Source: Isochrysis galbana
Lineage: Eukaryota; Haptophyta; Isochrysidales; Isochrysidaceae
Length of the DNA stretch: 64,000 bases
Direction of reading: 5' to 3'
Assembly (NCBI GenBank): GCA_018136815.1
Contig: CM030931.1
Coordinates: forward strand, 6,902,399-6,966,398
Shown: piece by piece, positions 10,707 through 20,349 of the stretch
Numbering within the stretch: the stretch's first letter is position 1
Layout: every line of letters starts with the position of its first letter
Notes under the pieces: generated by a model
Database searches by the model: none
The model's input: only the letters and a program-made list of their open reading frames with translations
Told to the model about the DNA's origin: nothing
Program-made: the position numbers and the translations under genes

Positions 10707-12338
10707 ATGACGCCGATCGACGCCGAGCCGGACGAGCTGCTGCGCGCTCTCGACGAGACGCACGCGCGGCTGGAGAGGCGGTTCCTCGGCGAGCCGGCGC
10801 CATACGTCCCAGATCCCGCTATCAGCGGGCCGCCGCCGCCGCCTGCCGAAGAGTGGCAGACATTGCTCGCAGAGCAACAGGCAGACGATCCGCCGCCCCC
10901 AACGGTCATGGACACAAACTGCCGTGGACCCGAGCGGAAGGCCGACTTGGAGGCTCGTGATTCGCTCGCCACGGTCTCGTTGGCCTCTGTCGGAGAGCGA
11001 ACGAGCGTAAGCAGCACGCACGCCACAGCAGCCTGCAGCATCGACCCCGAGCCCAGCCTAGCAATGCCGCCATTTCCTGTCAGCAGTAGATTTGGCACGT
11101 CTCTCGTTCGGATCGCGTTGCGGCGCGACTCTTCCGGGATGTTCCGCCTTGTCCTGAAGCGCGACGCACATGGCGATGTCTATATTGGCGTGCTGGCGCC
11201 TTCGGATTCTGGCGATGAGCGCGGAATGGCGAAAGAGGGGGAATATGTGCATTCCATCGATGGAATGACCGTTGCTGACATCGGATTCGAAGGTTTACTC
11301 CAGCACATCAAAACTGCGCCAGAGTTGATCGTGCTTGAAGTGGAGCGCGTCAAATTTCCCAAAAACCTCCACGGGGGAGCCGCAGCGCTTGCAGAGGCGT
11401 TGAGCAAGTTTGGCATCGTGGATGAGCAAGCAGCAGCCGTTGCGGAGGTGGCGGCTGAGAGAGAGGAGGTCTTGCAGAAATTTGGGCTGAACACCGCTGC
11501 GGTGGCTAGTCTTGCCACCAACATTCACCGGAAGGGAGAAGAGGTGAAGCACGGGTGGAATGCTCTCGGAGATTGGTGGCGAGAGAAAAGTGAAGCGGCA
11601 GGCGCGGGGCTGTCCTCCTTGGTCCAAGCTGCAGCACCAACATTACGTGAAACGACAGAGGACGTTGGCCACACGCTAAAGCAGATTGGTGGAGAACTTC
11701 ACATGCAAGCAGATCAATGGATCAAGCGGACGATGCCCGCACCGGAGGCGCATCAGCGTACTGCGTCCTCGCGCCCGCCGCCTCCACATCCCACTGTACC
11801 CCCGCCGTTATGCGCTGATTGGGTGGTCGGCTTGTCCTCATCCCAAACGCAAAATCTGCACTGCGGACACTCGCAAGGGGGTTCACTTGGGGCGACCCCG
11901 ATCGCCGGCTTATCTCCCTCAAATAATGCCTCGCAGCCTGGCGTGGGATGGGGTGGTGGCACATCGCTCACTCCGCTCATCGATGATGCACACACCTTAA
12001 TGCGATCTGGCACGCCAACCGAAAACGTCTCTAGCGCCCCACGTATCAGCAATCCCGGTTGGGGTGACCCGATCATCGATCCGAACGCGACGGCTGGCGG
12101 CTTTTACTGCACGGCCAGGAATGGTATGCCGGTAGCGTTTGGCGGCAACGACTTGCCCTTCGAGGAACAAATGGGGATCATGGCGCGCCAGTCCGGCAAT
12201 GAGAGCTCCGTACATCACGTTGCCAATAACCCTGCTCAAGCTTCGTGTGTGCCGGGCCCCCAATCAATGGGCAGCGTGCCTATTGTGCGAGCATCGAACA
12301 ACCACGATAGCCCACCCATCGTAGCGGAGATGGACTAG
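10707..12338 (+). CDS. PDZ-like domain protein, function unknown
   Basis: This intronless frame gives 543 aa from the ATG at 10707. The same frame is open from 10497, which would add about 70 residues with a strongly hydrophobic stretch (FLLFFLWF). I prefer 10707 because that upstream part looks like a translated 5' leader, but a membrane anchor is possible. Residues about 130-215 resemble a PDZ fold: VYIGVLAP, then GEYVHSIDGMTVADIGFEGL and LIVLEVER. The following part is Ala/Glu-rich and helical (EEVKHGWNALGDWWREKSE), with weak resemblance to amphipathic membrane-binding repeats. The last 200 residues are low-complexity and Pro/Ser/Gly-rich. A scaffold role is only a guess. Confidence 0.65.
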   Translation: MTPIDAEPDELLRALDETHARLERRFLGEPAPYVPDPAISGPPPPPAEEWQTLLAEQQADDPPPPTVMDTNCRGPERKADLEARDSLATVSLASVGERTSVSSTHATAACSIDPEPSLAMPPFPVSSRFGTSLVRIALRRDSSGMFRLVLKRDAHGDVYIGVLAPSDSGDERGMAKEGEYVHSIDGMTVADIGFEGLLQHIKTAPELIVLEVERVKFPKNLHGGAAALAEALSKFGIVDEQAAAVAEVAAEREEVLQKFGLNTAAVASLATNIHRKGEEVKHGWNALGDWWREKSEAAGAGLSSLVQAAAPTLRETTEDVGHTLKQIGGELHMQADQWIKRTMPAPEAHQRTASSRPPPPHPTVPPPLCADWVVGLSSSQTQNLHCGHSQGGSLGATPIAGLSPSNNASQPGVGWGGGTSLTPLIDDAHTLMRSGTPTENVSSAPRISNPGWGDPIIDPNATAGGFYCTARNGMPVAFGGNDLPFEEQMGIMARQSGNESSVHHVANNPAQASCVPGPQSMGSVPIVRASNNHDSPPIVAEMD

Positions 12339-12446
12339 ACTGGAGCCTCTCAAACATGTGGTGCCTGCCTTATCATCAGTCGTGATGAGTCGTTGGTGAG
12401 AACGGCCCGTAGGCAGTAGTTAGTTGAAGACATACACAAGACGGCC

Positions 12447-12512
12447 ATAATGATATTGAGCATTAGTGCTGCTACTCTCACTAGCATTTGTGCTGCTACT
12501 CTCACTAGCCTT
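12447..12512 (+). repeat. Dispersed hairpin motif, copy 2 (duplicated)
   Basis: The core TTAGTG-CTGCTACTCT-CACTAG is present. A second, partial unit follows immediately (TTTGTGCTGCTACTCTCACTAG). It lies about 110 bp downstream of the PDZ-like gene, so it may be in its 3' UTR. See copies at 4190, 17690 and 22890. Confidence 0.5.
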
Positions 12513-12769
12513 GCGAATGCGAGGCGGAAGCCTCCAAACGCAGAGAGCGCAACGAGTCATGGAAGACTACTCCCCGCCTTAAGTCAGCCTACGACGAGGC
12601 GGGGACGGGGAATAAAATGCTACTGTACGAAAAAGGGAGATGCGCGGGACCCCCGCAAAAAGGCCAATCACACTGCTCAAGAGCGACTATAAGATCCTAT
12701 CAAAAATACGAACCAATAGCTGTTGAGTAAATTATTTGAATATTTTGTTGTGTGGAGTAAAGTAATCGC

Positions 12770-12951
12770 TGTTTAGCCCCAATCCATTGAGGCCCAGTGA
12801 TAGATAGTAGCATTGTGTAGACGAAGGGTAACATCGCAAGGGAACCACGCTCTCCGAAAAAAACACCGAACGACGACGTTGCCACTCTCAGGCTTAGATC
12901 TCGCACATCATACAAGAAAACTCCTGTGTTTCTGTTTATTTAGTCCAAACA
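12770..12951 (-). repeat. 3' LTR of the copia element
   Basis: This 182-bp repeat begins TGTTTAG and ends CCAAACA on the + strand and reads identical to 15049-15230. It is the 3' LTR because the polypurine tract lies directly at 12952 on its upstream side in sense orientation. Confidence 0.93.
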
Positions 12952-12978
12952 CTCCCCCACAGCGTGACCTAACGCTGA

Positions 12979-13740
12979 TTAGACGACAACACCTTCATTC
13001 AGGAGTGAACAGCGGTGGCGAAGGAATGTAGTTTTGTCAAGACATTTCGTGAAGATATCAGCCGTCATCTGCGATGTAGAGATCCATTTTGGGACAGAGA
13101 TGTGATGGAGGAATTGCTCTCGAGCGTAGAGTAACCAACGAACATAGTGACGAGTTCGAGCCGTTACTCCGGGATTTTTGATCGAGTCGCGGGTTGCCGA
13201 ATTGTCTGTGAAGATGTGGATGGGGAGCTGCTGGGGTCGATCAAGGAAGTCGAATAAGTGAAGAGTGAATTGTAGATTTCGAGCAGCTAGAGCGTAAACT
13301 GCCGTCTCAGCCTCAGCAGATGATTGAGCGACCAGCTTGAGTTTCTTTGATTGAAATGAAATTGATGCTCCCCCATACTTAATTACATATCCAGCGAAGG
13401 GCTTTGGGAGAGAGCCCCATGATGAGTCAGCATAAACATCAAGCGACGAGTTGTTACCATCAAAAGTTAGCCCGAGATGTTTCGAGTATTGGAGATAACT
13501 GACGATTCCGAGAGCTGCGTCGTAGTTGTGAGGAGAGGGATCTTGCATAAATTGACATAGGAAAGAGACATAGAATGAGATGTCTGGCCGAGTGATGGTC
13601 ACCCATAGTAATGATCCCATGAGTTGAAGGTAAGATTTTGATCGCATTCGAGACCTTTCAACGTCGGTTGTAGCACCAGTTAGTTTGTGGAATTCGTCTA
13701 TTTTGGAGCAGCGATCTCCTCTTGACAACTGTGGGCTAGT
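12979..13740 (-). pseudogene. Copia reverse transcriptase C-terminus and RNase H fragment
   Basis: The frame encodes the end of copia reverse transcriptase (GSLLWVTITRPDISFYVSF) and a full copia-type RNase H: DVYADSSWG, SSAEAETAV, IFTDNSA and ADIFTKCLDK. It lacks the polymerase core with its YVDD motif. It is joined out of frame to the end of gag around 13700-13740, which marks the deletion junction. It can act only as a remnant, or as part of the RNA template. Confidence 0.88.
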
Positions 13741-15194
13741 GACTCTGAGATGTCGGAGGTGATGCAAGAAAGAACCTTGATAACCAGCTGGTCTTTCGTT
13801 TTTTGTTGGTTGGTAGGACGCTTCGCGTTAAGGCTATGTAGATGGGCAATCAAGTTCGATATTGAATGTTCATTGATTCCTACAGTGAGGAGAGATACAT
13901 TGTCCCACTTGGCGTCATGCTCGATTAGTGTAAGGTCGTCGATTTCTTGGTGACATTGTTCATATAAGAGTTTATATGCCTTAGCTCCATCATGAGGTGC
14001 TTGCGAGGAAAGCATCTCTCTAAGGTCAGAATTGGAGATGTGTTCCATAAGGTATGAGAATAGTATACGCTTCCTCTTGATGTGATCATGTAGTTGTTGT
14101 CTTGCCGTTGCTTTTACTGAGCCGTCCGCATTGTAGAATTGGTACATGGGTATACCGCCGAACACAGATCGGTCGGTATTTGGATCTTGTTCAAGGTATC
14201 CACCCACGTCTAAACCAAATTAGTAATTTACTAAACCCAACATGCAAGTGGTGAGATCAGCATCGCCGATGTAGTCTCTGGAGAAGGCGTTGCCAAAGTC
14301 TCGACAAAAGATTTCAAACGGACGGCCTGGGGTGCCATCGAACGGACGGCAGCGGAATTTCCGAGAGTCGTAGTCTTCCAGGTTGTCTTCAGCCATCATG
14401 AAAGCGTATGAGCAAGCATCAGCTTGAGCTTGAGGTGTTGACGGACACGCTTGAGTTGCCAAGGTCTCAGAGACAGAGTCAACATGAGTCGTCGTAGTGG
14501 CTTCCTTTATCTTCATCTTGAACTTGTGGAGCCATGAGCAAAAGAATTTAGTCCAGGCTTTTGGAAGGTGCAGCAAAAGATTTAGATCATAACCTTCACC
14601 ATCGCTGAGTGATGAGCAGGCGTGAGTCTCGATCCACACTCCTTCCGCGGTACGTGGAGAAGGCAGCCCGGCGTACCATTGTGCCACGTGACCTCCAATA
14701 CTCAGTCGACGGTAAAAGAGGTATATATTGTTCAGAGAATGCAAGAAGTGATTCCCGTTCACCAGAGAATTTTTTTGATTGCTGTTGAGCTTCAGCAGCT
14801 TCAGCTTTTCCAGGAAATCGACGCGCTGCCTCGACGCAGGCGACAACAGTGCTTGTTGGACCCGTTGTGAAGCGTAGGGTCCGACATCCGCGTCCTTGAG
14901 CGGGTCCGAGGATTCGAACAACCATTTTGATGACAAAATTTGTTCGGTCTCTGTCTTTGGTCCAACCTTGTGTTGGGTGTAGAGACTCAGAGCACGCGCG
15001 CTCAGATGCGCGCGAAAGGGAGACAAATCTCTCTCGGCGGGGGTACCATGTTTAGCCCCAATCCATTGAGGCCCAGTGATAGATAGTAGCATTGTGTAGA
15101 CGAAGGGTAACATCGCAAGGGAACCACGCTCTCCGAAAAAAACACCGAACGACGACGTTGCCACTCTCAGGCTTAGATCTCGCACATCATACAA
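13698..15194 (-). pseudogene. Copia gag with one in-frame stop
   Basis: Two open segments, 15194-14220 and 14207-13698, are in the same frame, separated by a TAA at 14220-14222 and a few codons. MAEDNLEDYDSRKFRCRPFDG, near 14400, resembles the usual copia Gag start with its FDG motif. The later part (CHQEIDDLTLIEHDAKWDN, LIAHLHSLNAK) resembles the copia Gag capsid region. Upstream of that methionine the frame stays open through the primer-binding site into the LTR, which may be chance. The stop makes the Gag nonfunctional unless read through, consistent with a non-autonomous element. Confidence 0.7.
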
Positions 15195-15230
15195 GAAAAC
15201 TCCTGTGTTTCTGTTTATTTAGTCCAAACA
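15049..15230 (-). repeat. 5' LTR of the copia element
   Basis: This 182-bp LTR is identical to 12770-12951 by eye. Its outer edge (15230) is 183 bases before the glutathione reductase ATG. The LTR promoter would fire leftwards, away from that gene. Confidence 0.93.
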
Positions 15231-15299
15231 ATCGCAGCTTCATCCGTCTCTCGCGCTCTCTCCTCGGGATGCGCGCTGCCGGCTGCGCTCGTCCTGCCG

Positions 15300-15352
15300 G
15301 GGGGGGGGGAGGGGGGGGGGGAGGAGGGAGGAAGAGGGGGGGGGGGGGGAGG
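15300..15352 (+). repeat. G-rich tract upstream of glutathione reductase
   Basis: Several runs of 9-10 G separated by A occur 60-115 bases before the start codon, probably within the 5' UTR or core promoter. They are quadruplex-capable in principle. Confidence 0.7.
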
Positions 15353-15413
15353 AAGAGCGCCCGCCTCACTCGGGGGTCGAGGGGGGCGCTGCTGCGGCGG
15401 CGGCAAGCAAGCC

Positions 15414-17231
15414 ATGTCGTGGGCCTTCCGCCGGCAGCTTCTCTCTGTCGGTGCTCCGCTGGGAGCGCTCGCGACCGGCATGATCTCGGGCGTCGCCCGC
15501 TGCTCGACAAAGCCCGACCACTTCGACCTTCTCGTCGTGGGCGGCGGCTCAGGCGGCATTGCATGCGCACGGCGTGCGGCACAGCATGGCCGCCGTGTTC
15601 TTGTACTCGAGCGAGGGCCAGACCGCGACGCCGATGGGGTGCGACGCGGCGGTGGATACGGTGGCACGTGCGTCAATGTTGGCTGTGTCCCCAAGAAGCT
15701 GATGTATACCGCTGCCACCCACTTCGAGGTAGCTGAGACTGCTCCCGGCTACGGAGTCCAGATGGGCCATCCAAGACTTGACTGGGCGGCGCTCGTCGCC
15801 AAGCGAGACGCATACGTGGCTCGACTCAACGCTATCTATACACGGAATCTAGACAACGCGGGGGTCACACACATTGAGGGTTTCGGGCGCTTCGTTGCGC
15901 CCAAACAAGTCGAGGTTGATGGCATCAAGTACTCGGCCGATCACGTGGTGATTGCAGTTGGTGGACGGCCAGCCATGCCTGACATCCCGGGCGCCGAGCA
16001 CTGCATTTCTAGCGACGGCTTTTTCGATTTGAAGGCGCAGCCCGAAAAGGCCCTCGTCGTGGGCGCCGGATACATCGCGGTTGAGCTCGCAGGTAAGTGG
16101 CCTTCCTGCGCTTTGTGGCACAACATCAATCTTGACGACCCGATTGGTGCCGTGGTGCGTCTGCACAGATTTTCCTTAGCACCACATTACGCTCCTTTCT
16201 TCAGGCATTCTCCAGACGCTTGGCAGCAAAGTTGCCCTCGCATGCCGGGGTGCAGGTGTCCTGCGGCACGGCTTCGACCCAATGATTCAGGAGATCCTCA
16301 ACACGGAGATCGTCCGCTCGGGCACTGAGTTGGTCGCCAACTCGCAGGTCGTCAGTGTCGAAAAGCGTGGCGACGGCAAGCTGAACGCCACGCTTTCCTC
16401 CGGTAAGACGATGTATGATCTCGACTGTGTGCTTGTTGCAATCGGTCGCACGCCAGTCACGGACGGCATGGGCCTTGAAAACACTGGCGTCAAGCTGGAT
16501 GACAAGGGGCGTGTGATCGTTGACTCTCAGCAGGTGCGTGTAGCTGCACTGCAAAAGGCGACCATCGGTGCCCGTCAGTGCCGGCTCGGGGATTTGGCGC
16601 ATCGTAGTCTAGTTCAGCAGCACGGCGCGTATCGCAGCGAGCACCTGCCTGCCCACCCTGTCCGCTGCAGAACACGGGCGTGCCCGGTCTCTACTGTCTT
16701 GGCGACGCCTCCACGTCGGGCTATGAGCTCACTCCAGTCGCCATTGCCGCTGGCCGCCGGCTGGCGGATCGGCTCTTCGGCGGCGCGTCGGACGCTAAGT
16801 TTGAGTACAGCAATATCGCGACCGTCGTCTTCTCACACCCGCCCATCGGCACTATTGGTCTCACGGAGCCGCAAGCTCGAGAGGCGTATGGCGACGATGC
16901 TGTTACCATCTACAAGTCGGTCTTCAAACCGATGCATTTCGCTCTGTGTGACGAGGAGGCCAAGAAGCCGATGGCGATGAAGCTGGTTTGCGTAGGTGAG
17001 GAGGAGCTTGTGGTCGGCCTACACGTCATCGGTATTGCCGCCGACGAGATGTTGCAAGGCTTCGGCGTCGCGCTCAAGATGGGCGCCACCAAATCTGACT
17101 TTGACAACGCGGTAGCAATTCATCCCACTGCTGCCGAGGAGTTCGTCACTATGGCGCCGTGGGGAGCCAAGTCGGATGGCAAGGGCGGGATCCGCCCTGT
17201 CCTCCCACCCAAACCTAAGTCGAGGACGTGA
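15414..17231 (+). CDS. Glutathione reductase (NADPH)
   Basis: This flavoenzyme reduces glutathione disulfide with NADPH. Exons are 15414-16092, 16205-16533 and 16671-17231 (522 aa). Both introns are GT-AG (112 and 137 bp). Residues 43-48 are the FAD-binding GGGSGG. Cys86 and Cys91 are the redox pair in [16 protein letters not shown], the typical glutathione reductase form. [13 protein letters not shown] is the NADPH-binding turn; IGRTPVTDG and [19 protein letters not shown] follow. [11 protein letters not shown] near the C-terminus supplies the catalytic His-Glu. The first 35 residues precede the core and could be an organelle transit peptide, but targeting cannot be read reliably. Trypanothione or thioredoxin reductase is less likely because there is no C-terminal redox extension. 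A copia element sits just upstream. Confidence 0.95.
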
Positions 17232-18253
17232 GGCAGAGCGCTTTGCCCATGCTTCAGGCGGCCGGCCTGCGCGTCATCTATCCTCCCTAGGTCAGTGCAC
17301 CTAGCGTCCCATGAGCGGCAGGAAGGAAGGACAGCAAGAACTGCGACATCGTCCCTATATCTGATATCTGCACCTCAGCCGCGTGTGCACTTCACACCTT
17401 CACACCGATGCCATGCGCCTGCGAAGGTGATTGCCCGTGGTAGCCAATCAATGCAGGCGTCAGGCCTAGAGATGTAGGCTTGAAATGCCGTAGTGGAAGG
17501 CGCAACGTTTTGGGGCAGTCTAACACTAGAGGGCTTTTGCAGGCCTCAATAGGGCCTCAAAATGCTGTTGAGGCTCTATTGTGGCCGTTACTGAAACGTT
17601 TGGCCGAGAGATTAGGCATCACACACATAATTCATAATTGCCTCGCAAGGGGTGCTGGTGGAGACACGCCCGACCAGGGAGGGCTAAAATTATAAGACAG
17701 CTGAATATTAGTCAGTGCCGCTACTGTCACTAGCCATGCGCCAAGACGCCAAGCCACGACATACATGACCGCATTACAAGCCAAGGCACAGAACTAAGCG
17801 CCGGGGCAGGAATACAATACCTTGAGTTGATCGGCTAGCTCATGGTTGTTCAACATAGCCCGGTCACTCACTAGGGGGGTGCGAAGGGCACCATCTGTAA
17901 TGGGCAAACGAAGGCCTAAATAAGCTCTCTATAGGTTCCGGTATGGGAGATCAGCCAAAAAAAACCGGGGGTCTTCCGGCAAAATTTTCGAAAAATACCC
18001 GATTTCAGGCCTCTGACGGCCGTGCGGAAATATATGTCAGGCCCCCCTCCGGTATTATTTTACCGATGGCCTTCATGCGCGCCTCTCGCAGCGAAACACG
18101 AAACCATGGGCATCGGCAGCTGACCCGGACCAAAGATCCTGGTTCTATACACACAGCAATATATTTTCACTATGTTTTTATGGACTTGAACGTGTACGTA
18201 AGTATCGCAAAAACTAAAGACGCTAACCGCTAAAAACACCAAGGGCTCGAGAA
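17232..18253. other. Intergenic, with hairpin motif copy 3 at 17690-17752
   Basis: No gene was recognised. The hairpin motif here is TTAGTCAGTG-CCGCTACTGT-CACTAG, followed by CCATGCGCCAAGACGCC as at 4.2 kb. A TTTTCGAAAA palindrome with flanking AT-rich sequence lies near 17985. The remaining short open frames have no recognisable features. Confidence 0.4.
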
Positions 18254-18760
18254 CCCAACTTCGACCCGCGACCGGGGGCGCCACGAGGCCGTTCGAGTCA
18301 CCGCTCGCCAAATGGATGCCGCTACGAGCACCAAAGTGCGGTATGCCGCCCTCACAGCCACGCCAATCGCGCCCGCCGCCCCCGCGCACTGCGTCGAAAT
18401 CGGCCGCTTGCGGCCCCCGGTGATGACGTCGTCACGCCTCAAGACGCGCCCTGAGTGCCCAACTTCGACCCGCGACCGGGGGCGCCACGAGGCCGTTCGA
18501 GTCACCGCTCGCCAAATGGATGCCGCTACGAGCACCAAAGTGCGGTATGCCGCCCTCACAGCCACGCCAATCGCGCCCGCCGCCCCCGCGCACTGCGTCG
18601 AAATCGGCCGCTTGAGGCCCCCGGTGATGACGTCGTCACGCCCCAAGACGCGCCATGAGTGCCCAACTTCGACCCGCGACCGGGGGCGCCACGAGGCCGT
18701 TCGAGTCACCGCTCACCATATGGATGCCGCTACCAGCACCAAAGTGCGGTATGCCGATTT
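18254..18760. repeat. 204-bp tandem repeat, about 2.5 units
   Basis: Units start with CCCAACTTCGACCCGCGACC at about 18254, 18458 and 18662, and differ by only a few bases. The period of 204 is 68 codons, so frames stay open on both strands. Each unit contains GTGATGACGTCGTCACG, an imperfect palindrome around ACGTC. A diverged single unit is visible at about 40595-40750. The third unit runs into the 3' part of the minus-strand gene. Confidence 0.85.
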
Positions 18761-19151
18761 CATTGCGCGCAAGCAAGCTCGCCATGGTGGCATGGCTCCG
18801 ATCGTGCTCGAGCTGCAGCCGTAGCGCCGTCTGAGCCTCGTGCTGTGCGCGCCTTTCCACCTGCACCACGCTTCGATGAGCCTCGGCCATTGCTTGCCTC
18901 GCCGCCTGAGCTGCCGCTCGCAGCTGGCGCAGCTGAAGATCTTGTTGCCACACCACAGTACGCAGGCGGCGAAGTTCGCCTAGCTGCTTTGGCGAGTGCG
19001 GCGGCCTGCCTCGCACGTACGCGGCAATAATTTGCAGCAAATGGCTCTCAGCAGCTAGCAGCTGCACGGCGCTATATGCGCCTAGCCGTGGGTGTAGGCC
19101 AGCCGCAAAGGCACGGAGCCGAGCCTCATCATTAGATGCGCTCGACTCCAC
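18636..19151 (-). CDS. Coiled-coil protein segment, probable C-terminal part of the neighbouring gene
   Basis: I do not recognise this protein. The frame (171 aa) encodes a helical, Gln/Arg/Ala-rich coiled coil (QQDLQLRQLRAAAQAARQAM, then VVQVERRAQHEAQTALRLQL). It ends inside the 204-bp repeat, which supplies its last 35 or so residues. It overlaps the end of the 19082-20110 frame in a different phase. A frameshift in the trinucleotide tract at 19160-19275, or an unrecognised intron, could join them into one gene of roughly 480 codons. Confidence 0.4.
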   Translation of the reverse strand: MESSASNDEARLRAFAAGLHPRLGAYSAVQLLAAESHLLQIIAAYVRGRPPHSPKQLGELRRLRTVVWQQDLQLRQLRAAAQAARQAMAEAHRSVVQVERRAQHEAQTALRLQLEHDRSHATMASLLARNEIGIPHFGAGSGIHMVSGDSNGLVAPPVAGRSWALMARLGA

Positions 19152-20110
19152 ATCGCCATTAAGCGGAGGGTCACCGCCGCCGCTACCACCACCACCACCG
19201 CCACCGCTGCTGTCACCGCCGCCGCCCCTGCCTCCGCCACAGCTGCCGTCGCTACTGCCGCTGCCGCCGCCGGTGATGCGGTGATGGCCATTTGATACAG
19301 CTCATGCTGATCCTGCACGACAGCTGCCAACGCTGCCTTCGCTGCCGCCAGCCTTGCCGGATCGGCGCCCACACACTTTCGCACGCGCCGCTGAGCAACC
19401 TCCAAGGCGTGTGCGCTCGCCTTGCGCGAACGCTCAATGTGCATTGCGCACGCCTTCTCCGCGGGTGAGGCCACTTCAGTGAGGCCTCGCGGGGCCACCA
19501 CTGAGTCGGTAGACAGGCACAGGATCGCACGGCAGAGTATCACTGCCGCATTAGTGAACTCTCCTGTGCGACCCTGTGCCTTGGCCTCTGCTGCGCTGGA
19601 CTTGGCGTACGCATGAAGCGCGTATGCATGAGTCCAGCGCAGGCCACCATCGGGCCGAGCTTGCACATGAGCCCTGGGCTCAATGCGCTCGCCTCGGCGA
19701 ACGGCCTCCATGAGGGCCTGAACTTCTGGCAGCGCTCGCCAGCGCTCGCCAGCGTCCCAGGGGCCGGCCTCATGGAGGTCGGGCCGTGTCGAATTATCGT
19801 ATGCCTGCGGCGCGATGGGCGGGGATATGTCACTACCGGACTGTGCGACCCTCGAGATCGAGCGTGCGACCCACCAGGGACCTCCCACATCCCTCGCGAG
19901 GCGCTTGAGCTTTGAGCTTGGGCTCCTCACCAGCTGGCAGCCATTGCGAGGCCGACAGCCGGCGATCGGCCGACGCGGAACCTCCGCGTTTCTTATGGGG
20001 ATTCGCCCGACATTCACTGCTTTGATTCCCTCACGCGCGCAATCCTCCCATTCTCCCAAAATAGACCTCCATGGGCCGGACAAGGCGGGGGAGTCACTCA
20101 CCGACGCCAT
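19082..20110 (-). CDS. Unknown Ala-rich helical protein, probable N-terminal part
   Basis: The 342-aa frame has no recognised domain. The middle is helical (EVQALMEAVRRGERIEP; AAEAKAQGRTGEFTNAAVIL; RKASAHALEVAQRRVRK). The end runs into an Ala/Val-only stretch encoded by a GCC/ACC-type trinucleotide tract (19160-19275). Such translations usually mean the wrong frame, and in another phase the same DNA gives Gly-rich sequence leading into the 18636-19151 frame. The first 60 residues may be untranslated, so the start is uncertain. Confidence 0.4.
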   Translation of the reverse strand: MASVSDSPALSGPWRSILGEWEDCAREGIKAVNVGRIPIRNAEVPRRPIAGCRPRNGCQLVRSPSSKLKRLARDVGGPWWVARSISRVAQSGSDISPPIAPQAYDNSTRPDLHEAGPWDAGERWRALPEVQALMEAVRRGERIEPRAHVQARPDGGLRWTHAYALHAYAKSSAAEAKAQGRTGEFTNAAVILCRAILCLSTDSVVAPRGLTEVASPAEKACAMHIERSRKASAHALEVAQRRVRKCVGADPARLAAAKAALAAVVQDQHELYQMAITASPAAAAAVATAAVAEAGAAAVTAAVAVVVVVAAAVTLRLMAMWSRAHLMMRLGSVPLRLAYTHG

Positions 20111-20349
20111 GGATTTTCGTGGGGTAGAGGGGGTTCGCGGGGGGGGGGGGGGGGGGGCAGGTAAGGGGGATCCCTGGGGAATCCTTGGACACCCAGGAGG
20201 GATGGAAAATAGTTGTTAAAAAGCGTGAGTGACCGGCCTATTCAACGTCTCGATTCTACTCTACCCGGATGGAAGAGGTAGAGCTCTACTCGTACTCCCT
20301 AGGCCTAGCTTGTGCGAACGTGTGCGGCTGAGCGGGCGAGGCGCGGCGG

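Larger units (their letters stand above)
12765..15235 (-). mobile_element. Internally deleted Ty1/copia retrotransposon with target duplication
   Basis: The element proper is 12770-15230 (2,461 bp), sense on the minus strand. It is bounded by 182-bp LTRs that read as identical and by the perfect 5-bp duplication ATCGC (12765-12769 and 15231-15235). A primer-binding site starting TGGTACCCCCGCC abuts the 5' LTR (15048 downwards). A purine tract GTGGGGGAG (12952-12960) abuts the 3' LTR. Inside are gag and only the end of reverse transcriptase plus RNase H. Protease, integrase and most of reverse transcriptase are deleted. Identical LTRs mean recent insertion, so it was probably mobilised by proteins of a complete relative. 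Confidence 0.93.

Noticed and set aside
14220-15194. Copia gag truly starting in the LTR like the chromovirus
   Set aside because: The family-like Gag start (MAEDNLEDYDS) lies far downstream, so the open frame through the LTR and primer site may be chance.
18312-18824. Plus-strand 170-aa ORF over the 204-bp repeat
   Set aside because: It exists because the repeat length is a multiple of three and GC-rich; there is no protein feature, and the minus strand is also open.
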